Below, piece after piece: positions 39,370-46,698 of a stretch of DNA of 64,000 nucleotides. The notes under the pieces are model-generated. The model did not search any database and had not been told where the DNA came from. It saw nothing but the letters and a program-made list of their open reading frames with translations. How positions within the stretch are numbered: position 1 is the stretch's first letter; every line of letters starts with the position of its first letter. The stretch comes from a virus. The stretch spans positions 1 through 64,000 of IMG/VR virus record IMGVR_UViG_3300029258_001507. One strand, 5' to 3'. Both the position numbers and the translations under genes were made by a program.

Positions 39370-40151
39370 GACGTTTCCTCTACATCGAATGGCACGTCGC
39401 TTGATACGCCGTGCGGATCTTCAGTGGCTGCAATACGGGCGACACACTCCTCCAACGCGGCCACGGTCCAGCATGTGTGATCGCTCACCGGGAAATGGCC
39501 AACGACCGCCACCACGAACCTAGAAAATCCTTCGCGCAATTCCTTTGGGTCTTTGCATCCCGCCGCAAATTTACTTTGCCACGCAAGTTTCAGGTTATTC
39601 AGTTCTGCTACACTGACTTCGTGCTCCGGCTCTTTCGGCATGGCCCATGCTGGCAACCCAGGCGATTTCCAGTAGAATCCACCACCTCCCTGCTTCTGTG
39701 GCAGCTTGCCGTACTGCCACTGTCTCGATCCTGCTGGCCGTGCGTCCGATACCTCCGCAAATGTTTCATCGAGGTAATAGAGATATCGGCCGATCCCCCA
39801 TTGTGCGCCTGCTCGTTTCATCGCGCCGCTGAATCCACCCTTTGCTGGCTCGATGTTTGTTGGCTCCGCCACGTCCCATTTTGTAATCCACTCGCCATTG
39901 ATCCTGATGGAAATACCACCTACCATGGCTGTCTTGCCATGTATATCAATGGTTATCGGCTCCTCGTTGCGCCAATTCGCTGGGCCGCACACATCATCCA
40001 GCCGCTTCTGTATCGCCCTGGCTGTAATGTAAGCCAGGACTAAGGCGAATACACCATTTGTATTCCTTCCACTCCGCGAGATTCGCCACTCAATGTCTTC
40101 TGGTGCGAACGGCTCCGCCAGCCTGTCTAGGGCGATGCTACTATTAGTCAT
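39366..40151 (-). CDS. Rad52/22-like single-strand annealing protein
   Basis: 261 residues. LAEPFAPEDIEWRIS, YITARAIQKRLDDVCGPANW, ITIDIHGKTAMVGGISIRI and GGFSGAMKRAGAQWGIGRYL followed by YYLDE match the Rad52 family of phage annealing proteins. The C-terminal 100 residues are variable, as usual. It pairs complementary single strands, together with the exonuclease downstream and SSB, for double-strand-break repair or replication restart. Confidence 0.88.
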   Translation of the reverse strand: MTNSSIALDRLAEPFAPEDIEWRISRSGRNTNGVFALVLAYITARAIQKRLDDVCGPANWRNEEPITIDIHGKTAMVGGISIRINGEWITKWDVAEPTNIEPAKGGFSGAMKRAGAQWGIGRYLYYLDETFAEVSDARPAGSRQWQYGKLPQKQGGGGFYWKSPGLPAWAMPKEPEHEVSVAELNNLKLAWQSKFAAGCKDPKELREGFSRFVVAVVGHFPVSDHTCWTVAALEECVARIAATEDPHGVSSDVPFDVEETS

Positions 40152-40447
40152 TTCTTCTCACCTTTCTGGCCCTCGGCGTGCTCCATGTCGCAAATGATCG
40201 CATTTAGATCGTCCGCAATCGCTTCCGCCATGTCGCGCAGTTGCGACTGCCCGACCCGATCGGCGAGACCATGGAGCAGCCACGCTGCACCGACAACGCC
40301 CTCGATTCGCATGATAACCGACGCTGTTGTTTCTGTTGGCTTCTCCTCTGCCGGCGCAAACAATAACCAGAATGCGTCGCGAAGCAGCCTATCCAGTGCT
40401 GACATGTCGCAAGACATGCCATGCATCGATTCCTTGCTATACATCAT
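40148..40447 (-). CDS. Small helical protein
   Basis: 99 residues, overlapping both neighbours (4 bases with the Rad52-like gene, 11 with the small membrane gene). Helices: MSALDRLLRDAFWLLFAP, TTASVIMRIEGVVGAAWLLH and QLRDMAEAIADDLNAIICDM. No motif. Since it opens the recombination operon it may be an early regulator or accessory protein. Confidence 0.55.
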   Translation of the reverse strand: MMYSKESMHGMSCDMSALDRLLRDAFWLLFAPAEEKPTETTASVIMRIEGVVGAAWLLHGLADRVGQSQLRDMAEAIADDLNAIICDMEHAEGQKGEKK

Positions 40448-40583
40448 GTTTCACCTTGTGTTTTTCGTGAGCGCGATTCGACTTGCGGCGATCGCGTAAT
40501 TCGGCACAACAATAGATCAGTGCGCCGACCAACGCGGCATACCATATAGGATTTGATTCAATGAGCTGCCAGTAGGAATTCAT
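40437..40583 (-). CDS. Small single-pass membrane protein (48 aa)
   Basis: 48 residues from the ATG at 40583: MNSYWQLIESNPIWYAALVG, a membrane segment (IWYAALVGALIYCCA) and a basic tail (RDRRKSNRAHEKHKVKHDV). GAGGC and CGGAG lie upstream of the start. It is the first gene downstream of the promoter at 40804-40831. Its role may be at the host membrane early in infection, unproven. Confidence 0.5.
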   Translation of the reverse strand: MNSYWQLIESNPIWYAALVGALIYCCAELRDRRKSNRAHEKHKVKHDV

Positions 40584-40620
40584 GCCTCTAGGCTCCGTTA
40601 GAGTACAATCGCATGAAGAT

Positions 40621-40654
40621 GGCCGCCGAGGGAGCCCGCACTCCCTCGACGGCC
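40621..40654. terminator. Strong hairpin upstream of the recombination operon
   Basis: GGCCG and CGAGGGAG (40621-40634) pair with CTCCCTCG and CGGCC (40641-40654), leaving one C-A mismatch and a six-base loop. No U-run follows on either strand, so it may be an RNA stability or attenuation element in the leader rather than a simple terminator. Confidence 0.5.
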
Positions 40655-40803
40655 GGCCACCATGAGGTGCATAATAGCGTAGACGTTGCGCGTTCCTAGT
40701 TGTGCGCATGTCGTGTGGCAGAGCATGGCGGCCCTTCCTGCGTTTGCGGTTCTGTTTTGCGTGCCGATTCGCTACGGCACACGCGGGTTTCACAGTGCGA
40801 GCA

Positions 40804-40831
40804 AATCTACCAGACGGAAAGCATTTGTCAA
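40804..40831 (-). promoter_or_regulatory. Promoter of the recombination operon
   Basis: On the minus strand a perfect TTGACA (40826-40831) stands 16 bases before TAGATT (40804-40809). An ATCCATGGAT palindrome and an ATTTTCGGAAAAT inverted repeat lie just upstream (about 40838-40860), possible operators. Confidence 0.6.
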
Positions 40832-40865
40832 TAGTGATCCATGGATTTTCCGAAAATAATCCATC

Positions 40866-41087
40866 TTAGTCCAGATTGGCCAATTCGCTCACGCTACAAC
40901 CGAGCGCCTTGGCCAATTTCCGCAGACTCGCCATGATCGGCTCCATGTACCGATCATTTTCCCAATCGGCAATCCGCGATTGGCCGCAGCCCATCGCATC
41001 GGCCAATTGCTGCTGGGTCATTTTGGCGCGCAGCCGAGCTGCCCTGATTCGGCCGCCCGGCGTTTGGGGTTTTTGCTTTTGTGTCAT
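40866..41087 (-). CDS. XRE/Cro-type HTH regulator
   Basis: 73 residues from the ATG at 41087 behind AAAAGGAGCCCAGCGC. The HTH is GGRIRAARLRAKMTQQQLAD followed by AMGCGQSRIADWEN and a helical end (SLRKLAKALGCSVSEL), the classic Cro/C1 fold in its compact form. It lies directly upstream of the recombination-operon promoter and overlaps the gene before it. It probably represses one of the nearby promoters. Confidence 0.85.
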   Translation of the reverse strand: MTQKQKPQTPGGRIRAARLRAKMTQQQLADAMGCGQSRIADWENDRYMEPIMASLRKLAKALGCSVSELANLD

Positions 41088-41257
41088 GCGCTGGGCTCCT
41101 TTTCGCCACAAAGTTCGCGGGCCGCGTCGAGATTATCATCGGCGGCAGGACGTCGACCCGCCCGGCCCACTGGCGGCACGGGGGCCATTTGCCAGTGGGC
41201 GCGGCGGGGGACTGCAGAGGCAATGTCGTCGTGATCGATTACGATAGTGGCATTCAT
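41084..41257 (-). CDS. Small hypothetical protein (57 aa)
   Basis: 57 residues from the ATG at 41257: MNATIVIDHDDIASAVPRRA, then a Pro/Arg-rich stretch and NLDAARELCGEKEPSA. The ATG follows CAAGGAGACGAAACG, and the stop overlaps the XRE start (ATGA). The leader is almost the same as that before the gene at 41843, so the leader was duplicated. Role unknown. Confidence 0.55.
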   Translation of the reverse strand: MNATIVIDHDDIASAVPRRAHWQMAPVPPVGRAGRRPAADDNLDAARELCGEKEPSA

Positions 41258-41297
41258 CGTTTCGTCTCCTTGTTTCGCGGTTTCCTTTTCGTGGCGC

Positions 41298-41843
41298 TTA
41301 TTTGCCAGCCAGTCGCGCCGCCAATGTCTCCATAGTGTGGTCATCGCCGCTGGGTTGCATGGCGAGCGAGATGTCCTCGGTGCAATGTGCGGACCCGTGG
41401 TCGCTGATCCGCAGCTTGAACGATTCGGTATCGTCGCCCACTTCGCGCCATACCTCATAATACCGGCTGCGCGTGTTGAATCCTCCGCCCGCATCGCCGA
41501 AGTGCCAGCCGTGCTGCTCCGCGAGCGCCTTCGCGTGGGCCTCGGTGTTTTCGATCCACGCGAACGCATCATGCTTGGCCTGGCACTCGTCGCACCGCTC
41601 TCGATCGGCATCGTATTCCGTGTCAAGTTCCGTCTCGCAGTCAACGCACCACTCCACCGACGGCGCTGGCTCCTCTTCCTCGCGAGGCTCCGCCATGGCG
41701 AGCCTTCGAGATGCTTCGTCGCGCTGTCGTAATTCGGCCTGCACCGCACGATATACGTCGTCGCCGTGCTCGCGCCGAATCGACACGCGACTCCGCTTGC
41801 CCCGTGACACCTCGTCAGCCAGCTTTGTGATGTCGGCGTTCAT
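41298..41843 (-). CDS. Acidic zinc-knuckle hypothetical protein
   Basis: 181 residues from the ATG at 41843 behind CAAGGAGACGAAACG. It begins MNADITKLADEVSRGKRSRV, has an acidic EPREEEEPAPSVEW segment and a CVDCETELDT...RCDEC site typical of a zinc knuckle, then a mixed domain (YEVWREVGDDTESFKLRI). It is the first gene of the leftward regulatory operon. A role in early takeover or regulation is plausible. Confidence 0.6.
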   Translation of the reverse strand: MNADITKLADEVSRGKRSRVSIRREHGDDVYRAVQAELRQRDEASRRLAMAEPREEEEPAPSVEWCVDCETELDTEYDADRERCDECQAKHDAFAWIENTEAHAKALAEQHGWHFGDAGGGFNTRSRYYEVWREVGDDTESFKLRISDHGSAHCTEDISLAMQPSGDDHTMETLAARLAGK

Positions 41844-41889
41844 CGTTTCGTCTCCTTGTTTCGCGGTCAACTCCCAATCGCTAATTACC

Positions 41890-41917
41890 ATTATCGGGAT
41901 ATCCCGCTCTTTGTCAA
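41890..41917 (-). promoter_or_regulatory. Leftward promoter with embedded operator
   Basis: On the minus strand TTGACA (41912-41917) and GATAAT (41890-41895) are 16 bases apart. The spacer contains the perfect palindrome CGGGATATCCCG (41895-41906), so a bound regulator would block RNA polymerase. A half-site-like TTCCCGATAT lies near 41933-41942. Confidence 0.65.
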
Positions 41918-42110
41918 CGGCGAATAACGCCATTTCCCGATATTTTTTCCAGATGGCGAGCAAACAAGCAAAAAACGCCTATACGTACGGCACAAATTGG
42001 ACGGCAATTATTTTCCAGAATCGGTGAAAATCGACAGAAATAGGCACTCTGCCGTACCACATCACCGCGAATCCTGAGGAATTCGGCGATTCCTAATACT
42101 CGCCATGGTA

Positions 42111-42181
42111 TATTCCGGAATATGCGTGGATGGCTATTGCATTCTGCCGATGATCCTGCTAGAGTCAGATTGTACAGTACA
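42111..42181. promoter_or_regulatory. Operator-like palindromes before the plus-strand operon
   Basis: TATTCCGGAATA (42111-42122) and TGTACAGTACA (42171-42181) are perfect palindromes between the divergent operons. A weak plus-strand TTGCAT...TAGAGT pair lies between them (about 42137-42165). They probably control the operon starting at 42206. Confidence 0.45.
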
Positions 42182-42205
42182 CTCCTAGCCACCATGGAGG
42201 CCATC

Positions 42206-42493
42206 ATGACAGTACGGGAATTACAGAGGATTGACATGGGATTATTGCCAGAAATCGACCAGGTACGGTGCCGCAAATGCGGCACAATCTACCGATGGAA
42301 TCGTGACTCATGTGTATACACTGGCGCCTATAATGCGTCGGTTGATACGCATGGCCTTGATCGCGAATTCGGCCTCGACCTGTGGCTCTGTGCCTGCGAT
42401 GGCGAGCCGCTCCTCATTGGCCTGGATTCGAGCGACGAGGACGCATTTGCTTATAATTTTTTCACCATGAACGAGGAAACACGCCATGCCTAG
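42206..42493 (+). CDS. Zinc-ribbon-like hypothetical protein
   Basis: 95 residues from the ATG at 42206, chosen because GGAGGCCATC precedes it. RCRKCGTIYRWNRDS is a zinc-ribbon half and LWLCACDGEPLLIGLDSSDE follows. It is the first gene of the only rightward operon and overlaps the next gene by 8 bases. Function unknown; regulation is possible given its place beside the control region. Confidence 0.55.
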   Translation: MTVRELQRIDMGLLPEIDQVRCRKCGTIYRWNRDSCVYTGAYNASVDTHGLDREFGLDLWLCACDGEPLLIGLDSSDEDAFAYNFFTMNEETRHA

Positions 42494-42680
42494 ATATCGA
42501 TCCACGATCGTCACTCGCTCTCGCGACTCTGTAGATGATTACCGCCGAGAGCGATGCAATGTTACTGCGGACACGGAGCACCAGGCGCGACGCAAAATCA
42601 TCCAGCAGGCTCTAGCCGTCGGACAGACTGTAGACTATTTTGTCTACATTTACGCCGCAGAGGAGGAACCAATTGAATAG
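42486..42680 (+). CDS. Small hypothetical protein
   Basis: 64 residues from the ATG at 42486 with GAGGA upstream. The sequence MPRYRSTIVTRSRDSVDDYR and TADTEHQARRKIIQQALAVG is alpha/beta with many charges. The stop overlaps the TTG start of the HTH gene. No family recognised. Confidence 0.5.
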   Translation: MPRYRSTIVTRSRDSVDDYRRERCNVTADTEHQARRKIIQQALAVGQTVDYFVYIYAAEEEPIE

Positions 42681-42906
42681 ATATTGCACGCCAGTAGAGG
42701 CAGCCGAACAGATCGGTTGCAGCCCAAGCCACGTGCGATCACTGATACGATCGCGCAAGCTGCGGGCACGACGGAAAAAATATTTGGGAATCTGGCACTA
42801 CCAGATCCTGCAATCCGATGTCACGAGGTATGCTGCCACGCCGCAACGTGGCGGCTGGCCTCGTGGCCAACCAAGAAAGGAGCCTGACAATGAGATGTCT
42901 ACTTGA
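42673..42906 (+). CDS. Excisionase-like HTH protein (TTG start)
   Basis: 77 residues from TTG at 42673, six bases after a perfect AGGAGG (42661-42666). TPVEAAEQIGCSPSHVRSLI and RSRKLRARRKKYLGIWHYQI match the MerR/excisionase-type HTH_17 fold with its wing. It might be an Xis (excision) protein or a regulator. No integrase was found in the window, so the excisionase role is only a possibility. Confidence 0.65.
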   Translation: MNRYCTPVEAAEQIGCSPSHVRSLIRSRKLRARRKKYLGIWHYQILQSDVTRYAATPQRGGWPRGQPRKEPDNEMST

Positions 42907-42973
42907 TCTTGTTGTGTTGTGTTTGGCGTTGGCTGTTGTCGCCTGCACACTTTTTGCATGCCTGGTGTGGTAA
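42890..42973 (+). CDS. 27-residue membrane peptide
   Basis: ATG at 42890 behind AAAGGAGCCTGAC gives MRCLLDLVVLCLALAVVACT then LFACLVW, a single hydrophobic helix with three Cys, ending 23 bases before the PEP-CTERM start. The ribosome site is strong and the spacing tight. Roles might be a leader peptide, a lipobox-like small protein or a membrane toxin; it is too short to be sure. Confidence 0.45.
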   Translation: MRCLLDLVVLCLALAVVACTLFACLVW

Positions 42974-42996
42974 GCAGACACCCTAAGGAGGTTACC

Positions 42997-43557
42997 ATGA
43001 CACGCCTACTTGTGTTCGTCGGACTACTGCTATCGGTTAGCCATGCGTCCGCTGAAATGATCGACCATGGCACATACACTACAGACACGGACGCGGGACT
43101 TGATTGGCTCGACTGGAGCGAGACAGCAGGGTTGACACCTCCCGAAGTGGAGTTGTCGGAATGGAGATATGCCACGGTATCGGAATTCCAGGAATTCCTG
43201 GAGAAGTTCCATTTCGAGCGAATCGGAGGACTCGTCAATGAGGAAGATCGTGCTCTTGCGGCGACTGTGTTTGACCTGATGGGAACACCCGAAGAGGAAG
43301 CCGTGGTCCTGATTATCGATGGGCCTAGGGCACACATTCAGATGTTCTCACTAGGCCAGATAGACCCATTACTTGGCCACGCTCATACGGGCTGGAGCGT
43401 CACTTCCGTACATTCCGATTGGGTGCAAGGCGATCGCTTTGGCGGGCATGCGCTTGTCAGAGAGGCTGTGTCTGCACCGGAGCCGAGCACGTTTCTTGCT
43501 GGCCTAGCGGGGATTGCTGGGCTTGTGTTCTTCACACGACGGCGACTATTGATCTAA
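42997..43557 (+). CDS. PEP-CTERM sorting-signal surface protein
   Basis: 186 residues from the ATG at 42997 behind AAGGAGGTTACC. A signal peptide (LLVFVGLLLSVSHASA) is followed by a domain with TDTDAGLDWLDWSETAGL and ELSEWRYATVSEFQEFL, seen in many bacterial PEP-CTERM proteins. The C-terminus is the classic sorting tail: APEPSTFL, a membrane helix (AGLAGIAGLVFF) and TRRRLL. In bacteria this tail is processed by exosortase and the protein is displayed or released at the cell surface. A phage copy implies a host with exosortase and may alter the host surface. Confidence 0.85.
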   Translation: MTRLLVFVGLLLSVSHASAEMIDHGTYTTDTDAGLDWLDWSETAGLTPPEVELSEWRYATVSEFQEFLEKFHFERIGGLVNEEDRALAATVFDLMGTPEEEAVVLIIDGPRAHIQMFSLGQIDPLLGHAHTGWSVTSVHSDWVQGDRFGGHALVREAVSAPEPSTFLAGLAGIAGLVFFTRRRLLI

Positions 43558-43569
43558 CGCCGAATCACT

Positions 43570-43631
43570 GCCCTAGCCCAACTCTACAGCATGGCGGGAG
43601 CGAATGCACCATGCGACGAGTGGGCTAGGGC
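43570..43631. terminator. Bidirectional nested hairpin between convergent operons
   Basis: GCCCTAGCCCA (43570-43580) pairs exactly with TGGGCTAGGGC (43621-43631). Inside, GCATGG (43589-43594) can pair with CCATGC (about 43609-43614). It stands between the rightward PEP-CTERM gene and the leftward glycan operon and reaches into the last stop codon. Confidence 0.65.
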
Positions 43632-44542
43632 TATTTCCAGTACGGGTTGTCTGGTGAAGCAGTGATGCCAGGAATGTGGGAGTAATCTCTCACATGCTCT
43701 CGGATAAATGGATAGGCGTCCCACGGGTCGGTCAGTACGAATTGCCTATCCGCAAGCGTGGCGCGCCAGTACTCTTGCAAAAACGGATTGAGCATTGCGG
43801 CAACAAACGAAAATGTGGATGCTCCACCTACGATAATGTCGCATTGCGACAGCAAGTAGAAATCCGGATACCAATCTATATCTCCAGGATTTCCGCTCTT
43901 GAGGTCCTCTCGAAGATAGTTGTAGTGTGCATATTGCTCCGATGTGTATTGCACACCCAATGATTCTGCTGTCTCTACGTGGTATCCTGTCAGTTCTGAC
44001 GCAACGGTTGGATCTTCACTGGCTACAAATAGCTTGTATCCCGTCAATCGTGGCAGATGTGTTTCCAGCCAGTTGACGTACCAACTGATCGGCGTTAGTG
44101 GAAAGATACGCCTGCCATAATCTCCTCGACGGACATGCAAGCCTATGGTAATGTCACAATCATGCAACAATCGCTTGCGTGCATCAACCAGGCGACTTTC
44201 TGTATCCAATGTCGGCCTGAACAAACCGGACAGATAGAGTTCATAACCGCCGTAAAAACTTGTGTGATATTGTCCATACCCGCGATAATCGCGATTGTCG
44301 ATATCATTCTCGTTAGGCAAGGTTGGCTGCAGCAGGCTGTTACCCGGAGTCTCGTGGTATGGCGGAAGCGTTCGTCCTATAGGCGTGTCGACAGTGCCGA
44401 ATAATGTATTCCCTATCCACGGCGGGATTTCCAAGTCCATGGAATATTTGGCAGCCCATGTCTTCAGAAATGCGTATTGCAAAAACTGATTTGCTGCTCT
44501 ACCCATGGTGCCAAATTGCGACATGGTTATTATTCGTGACAT
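43631..44542 (-). CDS. GT11-like (alpha-1,2-fucosyltransferase-type) glycosyltransferase
   Basis: 303 residues from the ATG at 44542; the start is uncertain, and an earlier TTG also exists. MGRAANQFLQYAFLKTWAAK near the N-terminus and the key motif GLHVRRGDYGRRIFPLTPIS near 165 match fucosyltransferases of family GT11, where the HxRRGD motif binds GDP-fucose. It ends the glycan operon next to a strong hairpin. It would add a deoxysugar such as fucose to a phage-made or host glycan. Confidence 0.7.
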   Translation of the reverse strand: MSRIITMSQFGTMGRAANQFLQYAFLKTWAAKYSMDLEIPPWIGNTLFGTVDTPIGRTLPPYHETPGNSLLQPTLPNENDIDNRDYRGYGQYHTSFYGGYELYLSGLFRPTLDTESRLVDARKRLLHDCDITIGLHVRRGDYGRRIFPLTPISWYVNWLETHLPRLTGYKLFVASEDPTVASELTGYHVETAESLGVQYTSEQYAHYNYLREDLKSGNPGDIDWYPDFYLLSQCDIIVGGASTFSFVAAMLNPFLQEYWRATLADRQFVLTDPWDAYPFIREHVRDYSHIPGITASPDNPYWK

Positions 44543-45351
44543 GTTGTATTCCCGCCCCAAAATATATGACTCGTGCGCCTGGAATGGTGAAACTTCGCTG
44601 CGGCCTGTTCTGTGGAAAAGTCGAGCCCGATCTCTTTAATGCATGACGCATTTCTCAGCCAATACATAGCGGCAAGGACATTGGTAGTTGCCGCTCTAGT
44701 GCAATTCCACCTGATAAATCCTCTTTCTGCATTGTCGAGCACAGAATCAACGTACGTCTGGCGTAGTACCAGTGGCAACTCCGAAATAGAATCAAGGCTT
44801 ATTGCGAGATCAGACACATTAGAGATAGTTGCATCCGTACACAACTTGACTGAATCTATTCCTACATGATGCAGATATTTCTTCTGAAGATCGCACACTT
44901 CCGGCAGGTCGTAGATAGTGTAGCTAGCTGGCTCAAGAAAATGCACTACCATGGCAGCAAGTAGCCCATATCCACCTCCTATTTCCACTACGTGCTTCCC
45001 GTGTAGAGTGCCACCCATAAATTCGCGAATGACACATACGTCTTCGAGTGTGTGTATGAGAGTATGTGATACGTGCAGCGTGCGCGTTATGTGATGCCGT
45101 CTTGGTGTTCCGACATCGTCTAATGCATGCAAGAATGCCGCATCCTCAAGTGTCGTGTGGGAATGCCTCCACAGTTCAGATAAGATCGGCTTCAATACCT
45201 TGTGCTCAACGTCCTTGTTTTCTGTGACACAGGCGATCCCTGGCATTTGGCGAAAGACCGGGAAATACACAGGATCGGACACTGCAAGCCTACAATCCTC
45301 AATAAATTGCCGATAGGTATGTTCGCCAATAAGCCAGTCTGAATTATACAT
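44530..45351 (-). CDS. Putative sugar O-methyltransferase
   Basis: 273 residues. The SAM-binding motif is HVVEIGGGYGLLAAMVVHFL near residue 120, followed by YTIYDLPEVCDLQKKYL, as in sugar methyltransferases that cap glycan chains. The N-terminal half is helical. It overlaps both neighbours slightly. It probably methylates a sugar made or added by the cassette. Confidence 0.7.
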   Translation of the reverse strand: MYNSDWLIGEHTYRQFIEDCRLAVSDPVYFPVFRQMPGIACVTENKDVEHKVLKPILSELWRHSHTTLEDAAFLHALDDVGTPRRHHITRTLHVSHTLIHTLEDVCVIREFMGGTLHGKHVVEIGGGYGLLAAMVVHFLEPASYTIYDLPEVCDLQKKYLHHVGIDSVKLCTDATISNVSDLAISLDSISELPLVLRQTYVDSVLDNAERGFIRWNCTRAATTNVLAAMYWLRNASCIKEIGLDFSTEQAAAKFHHSRRTSHIFWGGNTTCHE

Positions 45352-46153
45352 GCTGTTTCTTTATTTCTGTTTTCAGTGCCTGCAAGAGTCGCTGCCCAAG
45401 TGCCACCTTTTCAGGTGGCGACCGCAAATAGTTGCCCTCTTCGCCAGCTGCATAATAATGATCGTATTCCAGGCCAGGCACTATGCGCAACTTATTTCCA
45501 GCAAGCAACCAGAGCAAGTTGTAGACAAACGAATCATTAGCATCGAAGACTTGCTCATAGTATGTTGATTGCAAGTCCTGTTCTGACAACTCCAGCCAAT
45601 TCGGCAGTTGCCTATCTGCCCTGATGCCACGATATTGCCCAAAGACATTCAGGAATGATCGTCTAGCTACTGTCTGATTTCCAGTGTTGAAGAAGCAACA
45701 GAAAATCGGGTGTGGCACGATTTGTGATATACTAGTCAATGTATACGGAGTATCTGACGCAAGTGGCCGATAATTGAATCGCGGCCTCGCAAAACTGGCA
45801 CATAACCATACAGATTGATCGGTGGCTAATGATAGCACCTTGTCGATAAAGGTACTATCCATGCTGTTGTCTGAGTCGCACGTAATTACCCAATCGCCAG
45901 TTGCCCTGGCGATGGCTTCCAGTTTATTCCCGAAGACTCCGTAATTGTGCGGATTTCGGAAAAGAGATACTTTTGCCTGTCCTCGCAGTAAGTGTTCCAA
46001 CCCATCACAATCCTCTGAGCAGTCATCCACAACCACAATCTCATCAATACCAGGATGATTTTGCGCTGCTTTCAGGCATCTAAGTATTTTCGCGCCAGAG
46101 CCGCGCTGTGGCGACATTTCATTGTATGCAGTAATCGCAAAACTCGTACTCAT
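45344..46153 (-). CDS. Family 2 glycosyltransferase
   Basis: 269 residues. FAITAYNEMSPQRGSGAKIL at the start, IVVVDDCSEDCDG near 38 and ATGDWVITCDSDNSMDSTFI near 90 form the GT-A fold of GT2, with D.D metal site DSD. The rest includes an acceptor part with aromatic residues. It transfers a nucleotide-activated sugar within the glycan cassette. Confidence 0.85.
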   Translation of the reverse strand: MSTSFAITAYNEMSPQRGSGAKILRCLKAAQNHPGIDEIVVVDDCSEDCDGLEHLLRGQAKVSLFRNPHNYGVFGNKLEAIARATGDWVITCDSDNSMDSTFIDKVLSLATDQSVWLCASFARPRFNYRPLASDTPYTLTSISQIVPHPIFCCFFNTGNQTVARRSFLNVFGQYRGIRADRQLPNWLELSEQDLQSTYYEQVFDANDSFVYNLLWLLAGNKLRIVPGLEYDHYYAAGEEGNYLRSPPEKVALGQRLLQALKTEIKKQHV

Positions 46154-46698
46154 TTGTGTCCATGCTTCCTGAATGCCCAGCTAGGGAAGTCTTCATTCGT
46201 CACAACGTGCAATTGTGCGCCGTATTCCTCAACGAACCTATCCAATACAGGCTGCACCATAATAAAATCATCAAAGATGCAATAATCATGGCCAGTGACC
46301 CAACCGCCAGGTTTCACTTTAGGAATCCATGCCTCTAAGTCAGAACGAATCCGCAAATGATTGGCATCTAGATAGACCCAGTCTAAGCTTTCGTCCTGGA
46401 ATGTCTCGGCTACTTCAACGGAGTACCCCTTGATTATTTCCACATTCGCATGGTCTTTGAACCGTTCCCTAGTCGTTCTTTCGTTTTCGTCCTGCTGTGT
46501 TTGTGCGACGTTTGCTGGATCATGTCCATAATCCGCCACGGATTGCGTTTCCCAACAATCGATCAGATAGAGTTTTCGTGGCTTGTTAAATCGCACGATC
46601 ATGTCGGCGAAATCGCCATGCTGCACGCCAACTTCCGCCACCACGCCGCCATTAGGAAGAGTGGCCGCCATTGTGCCTCTGTCCGTCATGTCCAGCAT
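46150..46698 (-). CDS. SAM-dependent methyltransferase
   Basis: 182 residues. GGVVAEVGVQHGDFADMIVR near residue 17 is motif I, and KLYLIDCWETQ and LDWVYLDANH are further conserved parts of the Methyltransf_24-like fold. It overlaps the GT2 gene by 4 bases and touches the next gene. The acceptor is probably a sugar or peptide of the cassette; it cannot be told from sequence. Confidence 0.75.
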   Translation of the reverse strand: MLDMTDRGTMAATLPNGGVVAEVGVQHGDFADMIVRFNKPRKLYLIDCWETQSVADYGHDPANVAQTQQDENERTTRERFKDHANVEIIKGYSVEVAETFQDESLDWVYLDANHLRIRSDLEAWIPKVKPGGWVTGHDYCIFDDFIMVQPVLDRFVEEYGAQLHVVTNEDFPSWAFRKHGHK

